From: Tabrizicola piscis
GTDB taxonomy: Bacteria > Pseudomonadota > Alphaproteobacteria > Rhodobacterales > Rhodobacteraceae
Assembly: GCF_003940805.1 (NCBI RefSeq)
Contig: NZ_CP034328.1
Span: 1-64,000 of the forward strand
Length of the DNA stretch: 64,000 bases
Direction: 5' to 3'
The notes beneath the pieces were generated by a model, which was not told the DNA's origin, ran no database searches, and was given only the letters and a program-made list of their open reading frames with translations. Position 1 is the first letter of the stretch. Each line of letters begins with the position of its first letter. Made by a program: the position numbers and the translations under genes. Below are positions 35,836-44,536 of this stretch, piece after piece.

Positions 35836-36411
35836 CTACTGCCGCAGGATCAACTGTCCGTCGGCAAACTCCATCCGGAACTGCCCCAGATAGTCCATCC
35901 CCAAAAGCGACCCCGGCATCTCCCCCTCGGTCACATAGGCCCGGAACCCTTCGTTGCGAAACGGCCCAAGCTCCACGACCGGCAGCGACACCTGCGCCGT
36001 CCGGACCACCCCATTGGCCGTCATCGCCTCGCCACGAAAGTCCAGACTGTCAGGGTCGATACCCAGCCGCGCCGCGTCATCGACCCCCAGCACCATGCCC
36101 GAGGCGCCGGTATCCACCATGAACGGCACCGCCGTCCCGTTGATCTGCAGCGTCAGGTAATAGTGCCCATCCGGCGCGATCGGCACCTCGACGACGCCAG
36201 CCTCGGTGACCATCTGGCGGGGCATCACGTCGTGCCGGATGTCGGACCACAAGCCATAGCCCGCCATCATCCCGATGAAGATCAGCCCCCAGGCCATCCC
36301 CATCCGCAGGGCCTGACCCATGCGCTGGCGGAACTCGACCATCACCCAGCCGCCAAGGGCCACCAGGATGACGCCAAGATAGGCGACACGGGCAAGGGTT
36401 TCTCCGTCCAT
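35836..36411 (-). CDS. Membrane-anchored retropepsin-like aspartic protease (TIGR02281-type)
   Basis: 191 aa. Two N-terminal membrane segments (about 8-26 and 36-54) are followed by a periplasmic single-lobe aspartic protease domain. The active-site motif is FMVDTGASGMVLG (about residue 96), and a late LLGMDYLGQFRMEF stands where the flap and C-terminal region fall. Such clan-AA proteins act as dimers, and their substrates in bacteria are unknown. It converges with holC across 133 nt in which I see no clear terminator. Confidence 0.87.
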   Translation of the reverse strand: MDGETLARVAYLGVILVALGGWVMVEFRQRMGQALRMGMAWGLIFIGMMAGYGLWSDIRHDVMPRQMVTEAGVVEVPIAPDGHYYLTLQINGTAVPFMVDTGASGMVLGVDDAARLGIDPDSLDFRGEAMTANGVVRTAQVSLPVVELGPFRNEGFRAYVTEGEMPGSLLGMDYLGQFRMEFADGQLILRQ

Positions 36412-36462
36412 CAGAACCTCCGGTTTCCGATGATATGGGGGCAGGGGGGCGATATGGAAAGG

Positions 36463-37083
36463 TCAGCCGATCAACCCGGTGCCCCGCACCCCGTCAATCA
36501 CGAACTGCACCGACAGCGCCGCCAGCAACATTCCCAGAAGCCGGGTGATGACAATCACCCCCGTCCGGCCCAGCATCCGCTCCAAGGGTGGCGAGGCCAG
36601 CAGGAAGCCATAGGTCACCACCATCATGCCAAGCAGCAGGCCCATCACCCAGAGCGTGCCCGACCAGTCCGGCCCGGCCTGACCGACCAGAAGGATCATG
36701 GTCGCAATGGCCCCCGGCCCGGCGATCAGGGGGGTGGCAAGGGGAAAGACCGACGGGTCATGGTCCGGTTCAGCCTGCTGCCCCTCACGCCGTTGGGTAC
36801 GGCGTTCGAAAAGCATGTCCAGCGCGGTGAGGAACAGAAGAATACCGCCCGCAATCCGGAACGCCGGCATAGAGATGCCGATGAAGCCAAGGATCGCCTC
36901 CCCCGCCAGCCCGAACAGCAGGAGAAGGACGGAGGCAATAATACAAGCCCGCCGCGCCATGGCCCGGCGCTTTTCCGGGCCCATGCCACGGGTCAAGGCG
37001 ATGAACAGCGGCACCAGACCGGGTGGGTCAATCACCACGAAAAGCGTGGCGAAAGCGGTGACGAGGAAGGCGGTTTCGGGCAT
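36463..37083 (-). CDS. MarC family integral membrane protein
   Basis: 206 aa with six hydrophobic segments. It begins with the family pattern AFLVTAFATLFVVIDPPGLV and contains LLFLTALDMLF and PLATPLIAGPGAIATMILL, which carries the MarC PxxxGPG motif. The ATG at 37083 is preceded by a textbook GGAGGT. The open frame extends farther upstream, but those residues are basic and Pro-rich and overlap a repeat. Function of MarC proteins is not established; they are no longer thought to confer drug resistance. Confidence 0.9.
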   Translation of the reverse strand: MPETAFLVTAFATLFVVIDPPGLVPLFIALTRGMGPEKRRAMARRACIIASVLLLLFGLAGEAILGFIGISMPAFRIAGGILLFLTALDMLFERRTQRREGQQAEPDHDPSVFPLATPLIAGPGAIATMILLVGQAGPDWSGTLWVMGLLLGMMVVTYGFLLASPPLERMLGRTGVIVITRLLGMLLAALSVQFVIDGVRGTGLIG

Positions 37084-37145
37084 CGGACCTCCGGTTGGCG
37101 AAGGGTAGCCCGGCTTTCCGGGCTTTGGAAAGCGGAACCTGCGGG

Positions 37146-37175
37146 CCGGGGCGCTGCCCCGGACCCCGGGTATTT
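37146..37175. repeat. Dispersed intergenic hairpin repeat, copy C (inverted)
   Basis: CCGGGGC (37146-37152), loop GCT, GCCCCGG (37156-37162), then ACCCCGGGTATTT. Read on the minus strand it gives AAATACCCGGGG and a G/C stem, the same layout as the copies at 20071 and 26870. It lies in the 169-nt gap between the ABC-F gene and marC. Confidence 0.65.
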
Positions 37176-37252
37176 GGGAAGAAAGACTGTCAGCCTTGTG
37201 GGGCAAGGGGCGGAAGGTGCCGGGGGGCGCGGGATTGCCTGTGGGGGGCTGC

Positions 37253-39103
37253 TTAAGCTGCTGCTTCCTCAAGTTTTTCTTGAGCGGACAGCCACATCGC
37301 CTCGGCCTTGTCGAGGGCTTGCATCAACTCGGCATACTTCGCGTTCCAGGTGGCGAGTTCGCCCTTGCGGCTGCCTTCGTACAACTCCGGGTCTGCCAGT
37401 TTCTTAGCCAGCTTGTCGCGCATGTCGTTCAGTTTGGCCAAGCGGTCTTCGCATTTGCGCACCTCGGCCTTCAGGGCGAGAAGTTCGTCGCGCGATGCTT
37501 TGGGTTTCTTTTCAACAGGTTTGGGGGCAACCTTGACGTCATCTTCACCAGCCAGAAGCTGGCGGCGATAGGCCTCCAGATCTTCGGTGTAGGGCGTGAC
37601 AGCGCCGCCCTTGACCAGCCAAAGACGGTCCGCCACGAGGCCCAGAAGGTGCATGTCGTGGCTGACAAGGATCACGGCGCCGGAATAGGCGGTCAGCGCC
37701 TCGACCAAAGCCTCGCGGGATTCGATGTCGAGGTGGTTGGTCGGTTCGTCAAGGATCAGCAGATGCGGTGCGTCGATGGTGGCAAGCAGCAGCGACAGCC
37801 GCGCCTTTTGTCCGCCCGAAAGGCGACCGACGACAGTGTCCGCCTGATCAGCCATCAGTCCGAAGCCCGCCAACCGGGCGCGCAGGCGGGCCTGCATCTC
37901 GGCCGGGCGCAGGCGCTGGATGTGTTGCAGCGGCGTCTCGTCGATGTGCAGTTCATCCACCTGATGCTGGGCAAAATAACCGATCCGCAGTTTGGAGGAC
38001 CGCGCCAGCTTGCCTTCGCTGGCTTGAAGTTTCCCGGCCAACAGCTTGGAAAGCGTGGATTTTCCTTCACCATTCCGGCCAAGCAGGGCAATCCGGTCAT
38101 CCTGATCAATGCGCAGGTTCAGTTTGCGCAGGATCGGCGGGCCGCCATAGCCCACGGCTGCGCCATCAAGGTTGATGATCGGCGGGGCAAGCTCTTCCGG
38201 TTCGGGGAAGGTGAAGACCACCTTCTTGGCATCCTCGGGCGCGGTGATCGGGGTCAGCTTTTCCAGCATCTTGACGCGGGACTGCGCCTGAACGGCCTTT
38301 GATGCCTTGGCCTTGAACCGGTCAACGAAGCTTTGCAGATGCGCGCGGCGCAGTTCGACCTTCTTCGCCTCGGCTTGCAGGACCGCGCGGCGTTCGGCCA
38401 TCTGCCGGGCGAACTGGTCGTAAGGGCCGGTCCAGTAGGTCAGCTTCTTTGCGTCCAGATGCAGGATGCCTTGCACGGCGCGGTTCAGAAGGCCGCGGTC
38501 GTGGGAGATGATGAGCACTGTATGCGGATACTTCTGGAGGTAGGATTCCAGCCAGAGCGCGCCTTCCAGATCAAGGTAGTTGGTCGGTTCGTCCAAAAGC
38601 AGATAGTCGGGTTGGGCAAACAGCACCCCGGCAAGGGCCACGCGCATCCGCCAGCCGCCCGAAAAGGCCGAGCAGGGCATCAGCTGCTGTGCGGCGTCAA
38701 AACCCAGACCTTTCAGGATGTTGGAGGCGCGACCCTCCGCGGACCAGGCGTCAATGTCGGCCAGACGGGCCTGGATTTCGGCTATCCGGTGCGGGTCGGT
38801 TGCCGTCTCTGCCTCGGCCAGAAGGCCCGCGCGTTCGGTATCGGCCTGCAGCACGGTATCGAGAAGCGAGGTTTCCGACGACGGCACCTCTTGCGCGACT
38901 CCGCCGATGCGGGCGCGCTGGGGCAGGGTGATCGTGCCACCCTCCAGCGCCAGTTCGCCCCGGATCAGGCGGAACAGCGTGGTCTTGCCCGCGCCGTTGC
39001 GCCCGACGATGCCGACCTTGTGGCCCGTGGGAATGGTGGCCGTGGCCCCCTCGAACAAGGGGCGGCCTTCGACGTTGTAGGTGATGTCTTCAATCTTGAG
39101 CAT
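37253..39103 (-). CDS. ABC-F family ATPase (Uup/YheS-like)
   Basis: 616-aa soluble protein with two ATP-binding domains and no membrane part. The first has GRNGAGKTT (about 38-46), [12 protein letters not shown] and [12 protein letters not shown]. The second has GRNGEGKST (near 345), [12 protein letters not shown] and [11 protein letters not shown]. The linker between them and a charged coiled-coil tail (from about 545, rich in Lys/Glu) fit ABC-F translation factors that act at the ribosomal E-site. ATG 39103 gives the conserved [20 protein letters not shown] start. It is divergent from ndk. Confidence 0.93.
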   Translation of the reverse strand: MLKIEDITYNVEGRPLFEGATATIPTGHKVGIVGRNGAGKTTLFRLIRGELALEGGTITLPQRARIGGVAQEVPSSETSLLDTVLQADTERAGLLAEAETATDPHRIAEIQARLADIDAWSAEGRASNILKGLGFDAAQQLMPCSAFSGGWRMRVALAGVLFAQPDYLLLDEPTNYLDLEGALWLESYLQKYPHTVLIISHDRGLLNRAVQGILHLDAKKLTYWTGPYDQFARQMAERRAVLQAEAKKVELRRAHLQSFVDRFKAKASKAVQAQSRVKMLEKLTPITAPEDAKKVVFTFPEPEELAPPIINLDGAAVGYGGPPILRKLNLRIDQDDRIALLGRNGEGKSTLSKLLAGKLQASEGKLARSSKLRIGYFAQHQVDELHIDETPLQHIQRLRPAEMQARLRARLAGFGLMADQADTVVGRLSGGQKARLSLLLATIDAPHLLILDEPTNHLDIESREALVEALTAYSGAVILVSHDMHLLGLVADRLWLVKGGAVTPYTEDLEAYRRQLLAGEDDVKVAPKPVEKKPKASRDELLALKAEVRKCEDRLAKLNDMRDKLAKKLADPELYEGSRKGELATWNAKYAELMQALDKAEAMWLSAQEKLEEAAA

Positions 39104-39232
39104 GGCCGGGGGATTGCCCGAAGCCGGGGGCGGCGTCAATGCCGCGACACCTTTTCAACGCGGGCAGAGCGTGATAGCTGCCGCGCGTCCCATTCCGGCA
39201 CAAGTTGTGCCCAAAATCAGCTGGAGAATCCC

Positions 39233-39655
39233 ATGGCCGTTGAACGCACCTTGTCGATCATCAAACCCGACGCCACCAAGCGCAACCTGACCGGCAAGAT
39301 CGTTGCCAAGTTCGAAGAGGCGGGCCTGCGGGTTGTCGCCTCGAAGCGCATTCACCTGACCGCAGCCCAGGCCGGCGCGTTCTACGCCGAGCACAAGGAG
39401 CGCGGCTTTTACGGTGAGCTGGTCGCCTACATGGCGTCCGAGCCAGTGGTCGTGCAGGTTCTGGAAGGCGAAGGCGCCATCCTGAAGAACCGCGAAGTGA
39501 TGGGCGCGACCGATCCGGCTGCTGCGGCCGCTGGCACGATCCGCAAGGAGTTTGCGCTGTCCAAGGGCGAAAACTCGGTCCACGGGTCGGATAGCGAGGC
39601 TGCTGCCGCGCGTGAGATCGCGTTCTTCTTCTCGGGGCTTGAACTGGTTGGCTGA
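39233..39655 (+). CDS. ndk: Nucleoside diphosphate kinase
   Basis: 140 aa, the standard length. It has [19 protein letters not shown] at the N-terminus, [17 protein letters not shown], and the active-site histidine in NSVHGSDS (about residue 117). It transfers phosphate between nucleoside tri- and diphosphates. GGAG precedes the ATG, and an intrinsic terminator follows at 39675, so it is probably a single-gene transcript. Confidence 0.97.
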   Translation: MAVERTLSIIKPDATKRNLTGKIVAKFEEAGLRVVASKRIHLTAAQAGAFYAEHKERGFYGELVAYMASEPVVVQVLEGEGAILKNREVMGATDPAAAAAGTIRKEFALSKGENSVHGSDSEAAAAREIAFFFSGLELVG

Positions 39656-39674
39656 TTGCCAGCCGTGATCTATG

Positions 39675-39704
39675 AAAGGCCCGGCCATCGTGCCGGGCCT
39701 TTTT
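39675..39704 (+). terminator. Intrinsic terminator of ndk
   Basis: Stem AGGCCCGGC (39677-39685) and GCCGGGCCT (39692-39700) with a 6-nt loop, followed by T5. It lies 20 nt after the ndk stop and is the cleanest plus-strand terminator in the window. Confidence 0.9.
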
Positions 39705-39754
39705 CATTGAAGACTGGTGGCGGGGGAGAGGCGCTTTGTCTGGTCTGAATAACG

Positions 39755-39760
39755 TATAAT
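39755..39760 (+). promoter_or_regulatory. Possible -10 element of the rpe-gph operon
   Basis: A perfect TATAAT in an A/T-rich patch (39748-39777) that stands out from the GC-rich surroundings, 80 nt before rpe. No matching -35 is found at 16-18 bp; TTGTCT lies at 39736 with a 13-bp spacer. The call rests on the -10 alone. Confidence 0.35.
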
Positions 39761-39839
39761 CAGTATTATGTCATGTAAACGGGGCTGGAAAGGCTGGAAC
39801 TGCCGGGATATGAGGCGCTGACTGCGAAAGGATGCCATT

Positions 39840-40532
39840 TTGCCCTTCAATCGTTCGATCAAGATCGCCCCCTCCATCCTTGCCGCCGACTTTGCCAATT
39901 TTGGCGCGGAATGTCGCGCGATTGAAGCTGAGGGCGCGGATTGGGTGCATGTCGATGTGATGGACGGCCACTTTGTGCCGAACCTGACCTTCGGCCCGGC
40001 GATGTGCGCGGCCTTGCGTCCGCATATCAAGGGCGTGATGGATGTCCACCTGATGATCGCGCCGGTGGACCCCTATCTTGAGGCTTTCGCCAACGCAGGT
40101 GCCGATATCCTGACTGCCCATGTCGAGGCTGGGCCGCACATTCACCGCACGCTGCAAGCCATTCGCGGGCTTGGGAAAAAGGCCGGTGTCGCGCTGAACC
40201 CCGGCACCCCGGTGGGTGCTGTGGCGGGTTTGCTGGACATGGTGGATCTGGTGTGTGTGATGACGGTGAACCCTGGCTTTGGCGGTCAGGGCTTCATCGA
40301 CAGCCAGCTGCCGAAGATCGCTGAGTTGCGCCGCCTGATCGGTGACCGCCCAGTCCATATCGAGGTGGACGGCGGCGTGACGGTGACGACAGCGCCCCTG
40401 GTGGCCAAGGCCGGGGCTGATGCGCTGGTTGCAGGCTCGGCCGTGTTCAAGGGCGGTTCGGTGGCGAACCCGGGCGGCTATGGCACCAATATCCGCGCCA
40501 TCCGCGCCGCGGCTGAGGCGGCCCTTGGCTGA
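39840..40532 (+). CDS. rpe: Ribulose-phosphate 3-epimerase
   Basis: 230-aa TIM-barrel enzyme of the pentose phosphate and Calvin pathways. Motifs are KIAPSILAADFANFG, the metal site VHVDVMDGHFVPNLTFG (about 38-54), HVEAGPH, MTVNPGFGGQGFI (about 140) and EVDGGVT. The start is TTG at 39840 with AAAGGA about 9 nt upstream; the nearby ATG at 39832 is out of frame. It overlaps gph by 8 nt, a pairing also known from cbb operons, but no RuBisCO or other Calvin gene is in the window. Confidence 0.94.
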   Translation: MPFNRSIKIAPSILAADFANFGAECRAIEAEGADWVHVDVMDGHFVPNLTFGPAMCAALRPHIKGVMDVHLMIAPVDPYLEAFANAGADILTAHVEAGPHIHRTLQAIRGLGKKAGVALNPGTPVGAVAGLLDMVDLVCVMTVNPGFGGQGFIDSQLPKIAELRRLIGDRPVHIEVDGGVTVTTAPLVAKAGADALVAGSAVFKGGSVANPGGYGTNIRAIRAAAEAALG

Positions 40533-41193
40533 TACCCTGAACCTGATCTTCGACCTTGACGGCACGTTGATCGACTCCGCGCCGGATATCCATGCTGCGG
40601 CCAATAAGGTGTTTCAGGCCAAAGGGTTGGAGCCCTTTCCTTTCGCGGTGGTCAAGGGGTTTATCGGCAATGGCGTCGGGGTGCTGGTCAGCCGGTTGCT
40701 GGCAGCGCAGGGGCTGGAGCCGACCGGGCCGTTGCATCAGGACCTGGTGGCAAGTTTCATCTCGCTTTATGAAGAAGCCTTTGATCTGACTGCGGTTTAT
40801 CCCGGCGTTTGCGATGCTTTGCAGGCCTTGTCGGCGCAGGGTCACCGGTTGGGGATCTGCACGAACAAGCCCGAAGGCCCTGCCCGCGCCGCGTTGCGTC
40901 ATTTCGGGCTGGACCGCGACATGCGGGTACTGATCGGCGGAGACACCCTGCCCGAGCGCAAACCCGACCCGGCGCCGCTCCTCGCTGCATTGGCGGCCCT
41001 TGGCCCCGGTCCGGCGCTGTTTCTGGGCGACAGTGAGGTGGACGCTGAAACGGCGCATGCGGCGAATGTGCCGCTGGCCCTGTTCACCGAAGGCTATCGC
41101 AAGACCCCGGCCGAGGCGATGGGCGCGAAGCTGATCTTCAGCGATTTCACCGCCCTGCCCGGCCTGATCAGCCATATCGCCCGCAGGCTTTAG
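40525..41193 (+). CDS. gph: Phosphoglycolate phosphatase (HAD family)
   Basis: 222-aa HAD hydrolase. Motif I is IFDLDGTLIDSAPDI, motif II region is ICTNKPEGPAR, and motifs III and IV are ERKPDPAPLLAAL and LGDSEVDAETAHAANV. I place the start at TTG 40525, which overlaps the end of rpe by 8 nt; longer in-frame starts lie deep inside rpe. It removes 2-phosphoglycolate from RuBisCO oxygenation or DNA repair. Pairing with rpe supports Gph over another HAD phosphatase. Confidence 0.9.
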   Translation: MADTLNLIFDLDGTLIDSAPDIHAAANKVFQAKGLEPFPFAVVKGFIGNGVGVLVSRLLAAQGLEPTGPLHQDLVASFISLYEEAFDLTAVYPGVCDALQALSAQGHRLGICTNKPEGPARAALRHFGLDRDMRVLIGGDTLPERKPDPAPLLAALAALGPGPALFLGDSEVDAETAHAANVPLALFTEGYRKTPAEAMGAKLIFSDFTALPGLISHIARRL

Positions 41194-41248
41194 CCTGACA
41201 GGCAGGTTTTCCCCGGATTTGGTGACATCTTCCGTCATTTCTCCGTCA

Positions 41249-41273
41249 ATGCCCGTTTTCGGGGCATCTTTTC
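41249..41273 (+). terminator. Probable terminator of rpe-gph
   Basis: ATGCCC (41249-41254), loop GTTTTCG, GGGCAT (41262-41267), then CTTTTC. It lies 55 nt after the gph stop. The stem is short (6 bp), so efficiency may be modest. Confidence 0.5.
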
Positions 41274-41312
41274 TCGACAGAGCGGAAAAGCAGTCTTATC
41301 ACTCGCCGCACG

Positions 41313-41328
41313 GCAAGGGTGACCTTGC
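41313..41328. promoter_or_regulatory. Inverted repeat upstream of the LuxR-type gene
   Basis: GCAAGG (41313-41318), GTGA, CCTTGC (41323-41328), centred about 57 nt before the luxR-type start. A 16-bp palindrome in this position may be an operator. It does not match the classical 20-bp lux box, so I do not call it one. Confidence 0.35.
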
Positions 41329-41377
41329 GGCAATACCTGCAACTATGGGTATGGCCGATGCATTAAGGACTATTGGA

Positions 41378-42163
41378 ATGACCGATATGACGCTTCTGAC
41401 CCTGTTGAACCGGATTGCCGCCGCATCGAGCATTGACGATGCCTGGGGCATTGCCACCGACCATTTTGCGACGCTGGGCTTTCAACGGGTAAACTACGGC
41501 TTTACCCGTTTTCGCCATCTGAAGACGATCGGCGACCCGGATGACGCGCTGTTCCTGTCCACCTGTGAACCGGAGTATGTGAAGCGATACTTCCGTGGCG
41601 GCTTTTATGCCAAAACCCCGGTGTTCCGCTGGGCCGAACGCTCGGCGGGCGCCTGCACCTGGACGTGGGTGAAAGAGGCATTCGAAGCCGGCAAACTGTC
41701 AGCGGAAGAGGCAGAGGCCGTGCGCCACAATGCGAGCATGGGTGTCACTGCAGGGATCTCTGTCAGTTTTCCTGAGGTTTCCTTGCGGTCAAAGGGGGCG
41801 TTGGGGCTGATTGCCGACGTGGGGCTAAGCCATGCCGATGTGGACCGGATCTTTGCAGCCCGTCAGGAAGAGATTCTGGCGGTGGCGAACATGATGCACC
41901 TGACCATTGTGCACCTGCCCCAACTGTCCCGCCATCGTGCCCTGTCCCCCCGCCAACGCGAGGCGCTGGAATGGGTGGCCGATGGCAAGACGACGCAGGA
42001 TGTAGCTTTGCTGATGGGGGTTAGCCCGGCGATGGTGGAAAAGCACCTGCGTCTGGCGCGCGAGGCGCTGGCGGTAGAAACGACGGCGCAGGCGGTGGCC
42101 AAGGGTGCGCTTCTGAACATGATCTTCCAGCGCCTGCCGGATGCTGCCCATGCCGCACGCTAA
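41378..42163 (+). CDS. LuxR-family transcriptional regulator with autoinducer-binding domain (solo)
   Basis: 261 aa. The N-terminal autoinducer-binding-type domain (about 1-165) has FQRVNYGFTRF, YVKRYFRGGFYAKTPVFRWA and GVTAGISVSFPE. The C-terminal LuxR HTH (about 190-250) has LSPRQREALEWVADGKTTQDVALLMGVS, split here by the recognition helix near VSPAMVEKHL. The ATG at 41378 follows AGGACTATTGGA; in-frame starts upstream are possible. No luxI-type synthase is in the window, so it is a solo receptor. Ligand is unknown. Confidence 0.88.
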   Translation: MTDMTLLTLLNRIAAASSIDDAWGIATDHFATLGFQRVNYGFTRFRHLKTIGDPDDALFLSTCEPEYVKRYFRGGFYAKTPVFRWAERSAGACTWTWVKEAFEAGKLSAEEAEAVRHNASMGVTAGISVSFPEVSLRSKGALGLIADVGLSHADVDRIFAARQEEILAVANMMHLTIVHLPQLSRHRALSPRQREALEWVADGKTTQDVALLMGVSPAMVEKHLRLAREALAVETTAQAVAKGALLNMIFQRLPDAAHAAR

Positions 42164-42441
42164 GCCCGGAAGTTGACGTTGGGTAAGGTTTTCCCTACTC
42201 GCCTGATCCGGCACGAACGGGGCACAAATAAGCCTCGGGCACGGTAGAGTTTATCCGTGTTCCGCTTTTTGTGACCCTGTTCGGGTTTAGTTTGTTCAGC
42301 CATTTTTCCCCTTTGGCTGGTGTCAGTTCTGCCTCTCCCGTCCTTATCCCCAGTGGGATGGCAGGACCGTGCGGCGCGGCCCTTTACTGGGTCGCGCCGA
42401 ATGTTTTGGTGACAGCCTTTCAGTAGCCCAAATGCCCGGTT
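42164..42441 (+). other. Gene-free region with a promoter-like and terminator-like pair
   Basis: The 336 nt between luxR and tsf (convergent) carry no credible reading frame. On the plus strand TTGACG (42173-42178), a 17-bp spacer and TACTCG (42196-42201) resemble a weak promoter. At 42372-42399 CGGCGCGGCCC, TTTACT and GGGTCGCGCCG form a strong hairpin (one G-U pair) followed by AATGTTTTGG. Together they could bracket a small RNA of about 195 nt. The alternative is a late terminator for luxR. Confidence 0.3.
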
Positions 42442-42477
42442 AAAAAGGAAAGGGCCGACGCATCGCTGCGCCGGCCC
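42442..42477 (-). terminator. Intrinsic terminator of rpsB-tsf
   Basis: On the minus strand a stem of 11 bp with one G-U (plus-strand arms GGGCCGACGCA at 42452-42462 and TGCGCCGGCCC at 42467-42477, loop TCGC) is followed by TTTCCTTTTT. It lies 23 nt after the tsf stop. Confidence 0.85.
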
Positions 42478-42499
42478 CCTGCCCCGTTCTGTCGAAAGC

Positions 42500-43408
42500 T
42501 TAGCCCTGAAGCGCCTTGGCGACTTCGGCGGCGAAATCTTCCGACTTCTTCTCGATCCCTTCGCCGACGGCGACGCGGGCATAGCCGGTGATTTCCACGC
42601 CAGCTTCCTTGGCCGCCGCTTCCACGGTCAGGTCAGGGTTGATGACGAAGGCCTGGCCGAGAAGCGTGTTTTCCGCAAGAAAGCGCTTCATCCGGCCCGG
42701 GATGATGTTGTTGTGGATCACGGCGTCCGGCTTCGGCTTGGCCGAGGCGGCGTTTTCTTCCAGCGCCTTGGCGGTCTGCACGGCCAGTTCCCGCTCCAGC
42801 ACTTCGGGGTGCAGCGTCGCTTCGGACAGAGACAGCGGTGCCGTCGCCGCGATGTGCATCGCGAACTGCTTGCCGATCTCTTCCGCCTTGGCCTTGTCGC
42901 CCTTCAGCGCCACAAGGACGCCGATCTTGCCCATGCCCGCCGATGCGGCGTTATGGACGTAGGACACGACCGTTTCACCCTCCAGCACATGCATGCGGCG
43001 GAAGGTCATGTTTTCCCCAATGCGGGAAATCGCTTCCTGCACCACGGTGTCCACGGTCTTGCCGTTCAGATGGGCTGCCTTGACCACCTCGATCTCATCG
43101 CCCGCCGTCAGGGCGATGTTCGCCACGTCGCGGACCAGCGCCTGGAAATCGGCGTTCTTGGCGACGAAGTCGGTTTCCGAGTTGATCTCGACCGCAACGC
43201 CACGGCCGTTGCTGACGGCAACGCCGATCAGACCTTCGGCGGCGACGCGGTCGGCCTTCTTGGCCGCTTTCGCAAGGCCCTTGGTCCGCAGCCAGTCAAC
43301 CGCGGCGTCCATGTCGCCATTGACCTCGGTCAGCGCCTTTTTCACATCCATCATGCCTGCGCCGGTGGCTTCGCGCAGTTCCTTCACCATCTGGGCGGTG
43401 ATCGTCAT
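42500..43408 (-). CDS. tsf: Translation elongation factor Ts
   Basis: 302-aa guanine-nucleotide exchange factor for EF-Tu. The N-terminus [20 protein letters not shown] is the EF-Ts signature, followed by [21 protein letters not shown] and [19 protein letters not shown] (second signature, near residue 75). ATG 43408 follows GAGGAG; a GTG three codons upstream is less likely. It is co-transcribed with rpsB across 76 nt that hold a perfect hairpin. Confidence 0.97.
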   Translation of the reverse strand: MTITAQMVKELREATGAGMMDVKKALTEVNGDMDAAVDWLRTKGLAKAAKKADRVAAEGLIGVAVSNGRGVAVEINSETDFVAKNADFQALVRDVANIALTAGDEIEVVKAAHLNGKTVDTVVQEAISRIGENMTFRRMHVLEGETVVSYVHNAASAGMGKIGVLVALKGDKAKAEEIGKQFAMHIAATAPLSLSEATLHPEVLERELAVQTAKALEENAASAKPKPDAVIHNNIIPGRMKRFLAENTLLGQAFVINPDLTVEAAAKEAGVEITGYARVAVGEGIEKKSEDFAAEVAKALQG

Positions 43409-43434
43409 TTTTCCCACTCCTCAGAAATCATGGT

Positions 43435-43458
43435 CCCGGCGGGGGTAGCCCCGCCGGG
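43435..43458 (-). terminator. rpsB-tsf intercistronic hairpin
   Basis: CCCGGCGGGG (43435-43444), loop GTAG, CCCCGCCGGG (43449-43458): a perfect 10-bp stem with no U-tract, 15 nt before the tsf Shine-Dalgarno. It probably tunes the ratio of S2 to EF-Ts or protects the rpsB message, rather than ending transcription. Confidence 0.65.
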
Positions 43459-43484
43459 TGACAAGCTTGTGACGCGACAGCCGA

Positions 43485-44249
43485 TCAGGCTTCGGCTTCG
43501 GCGACGGCTTCTTCTTCCGGGGCAGCCTCAAGCGCGCCAAGGTCAACGCCAGCGGCGCCCATCTGGGCCGACATGCCGTCAAGCGCGGCGCGGCTGATCA
43601 GGTCGCAGTAGAGCTGGATCGCGCGGGCCGCGTCGTCGTTGCCGGGGATGACATGCGTCACGCCCTTGGGCGAGCAGTTGGTGTCGACGATGCCGACGAC
43701 CGGGATGCCCAGCTTCTGCGCTTCCAGAACGGCAAGGTCTTCCTTGCCCACGTCCACGATGAAGATCAGGTCCGGGGTGCCGCCCATTTCGCGGATCCCG
43801 CCAAGCGAGGCTTGCAGCTTGGCCTGGTCACGTTCCATGCCAAGGCGTTCCTTCTTGGTCAGACCTTCGCCGCCTGCGCCAAGCACTTCGTCCAGCTGCT
43901 TCAGGCGCTGGATCGACTGGGACACGGTTTTCCAGTTGGTCAGCGTGCCGCCCAGCCAGCGGTGGTTCATGTAGAACTGCGCGCAACGTTCAGCCGCTTC
44001 GGCGACGGGCTTTTGTGCCTGGCGCTTGGTGCCGACGAACAGGATGCGGCCGCCCTTGGCAACCGTGTCGCGCACGATCTTAAGCGCCTGGTCCAGAAGC
44101 GGAACAGTCTGCGTCAGGTCGATGATGTGAATGCCGTTGCGGTCACCGTAGATATACTCGCCCATCTTGGGGTTCCAGCGAGCGGTCTGGTGGCCATAGT
44201 GAACGCCAGCTTCCAAAAGCTGACGCATGGAGAACTCAGGAAGAGCCAT
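43485..44249 (-). CDS. rpsB: 30S ribosomal protein S2
   Basis: 254 aa. It has [22 protein letters not shown] near the N-terminus in the usual place (residues 8 onward), [31 protein letters not shown], and the S2 signature [20 protein letters not shown] short acidic tail ([10 protein letters not shown]) ends the chain. AAGGAT precedes the ATG. The 287 nt upstream (44250-44536), shared with the divergent enolase-type gene, should hold the operon promoter and leader; I could not identify a known S2-binding leader motif there. Confidence 0.97.
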   Translation of the reverse strand: MALPEFSMRQLLEAGVHYGHQTARWNPKMGEYIYGDRNGIHIIDLTQTVPLLDQALKIVRDTVAKGGRILFVGTKRQAQKPVAEAAERCAQFYMNHRWLGGTLTNWKTVSQSIQRLKQLDEVLGAGGEGLTKKERLGMERDQAKLQASLGGIREMGGTPDLIFIVDVGKEDLAVLEAQKLGIPVVGIVDTNCSPKGVTHVIPGNDDAARAIQLYCDLISRAALDGMSAQMGAAGVDLGALEAAPEEEAVAEAEA

Positions 44250-44536
44250 GCCTTATCCTTTTCCGGTTTGATCCTCGGTGCCGCCGTCTTCACCCCCGGA
44301 TGGGGGCAACCGGTGGACCTCACGGGATTTCTCCCCGCAAAAGCCCCAGCGACACCTGTGAAGTGGCGCGGCATTACCCTGCCCCATCTGCTGGCGCAAG
44401 GGCAAATCGCCTGCAAAACCGGGCAAACCCGCAGGAAAACGGTCAAAACCGGCCCGGCAGTGTCGTTGCCCGTAGTGCAGGCATGGGGTGCGCGGCTAAC
44501 CTGCCGCCCATCTGCGCGCAGAGCAAGGGGTTGTCC

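Noticed and set aside
39840..41193. A Calvin-cycle (cbb) operon
   Set aside because: rpe and gph alone are housekeeping genes; no RuBisCO, phosphoribulokinase or cbbR gene is present.
41313..41328. A classical lux box upstream of the LuxR-type gene
   Set aside because: The palindrome is 16 bp with a GTGA centre and does not match the ACCTGT-type 20-bp box.
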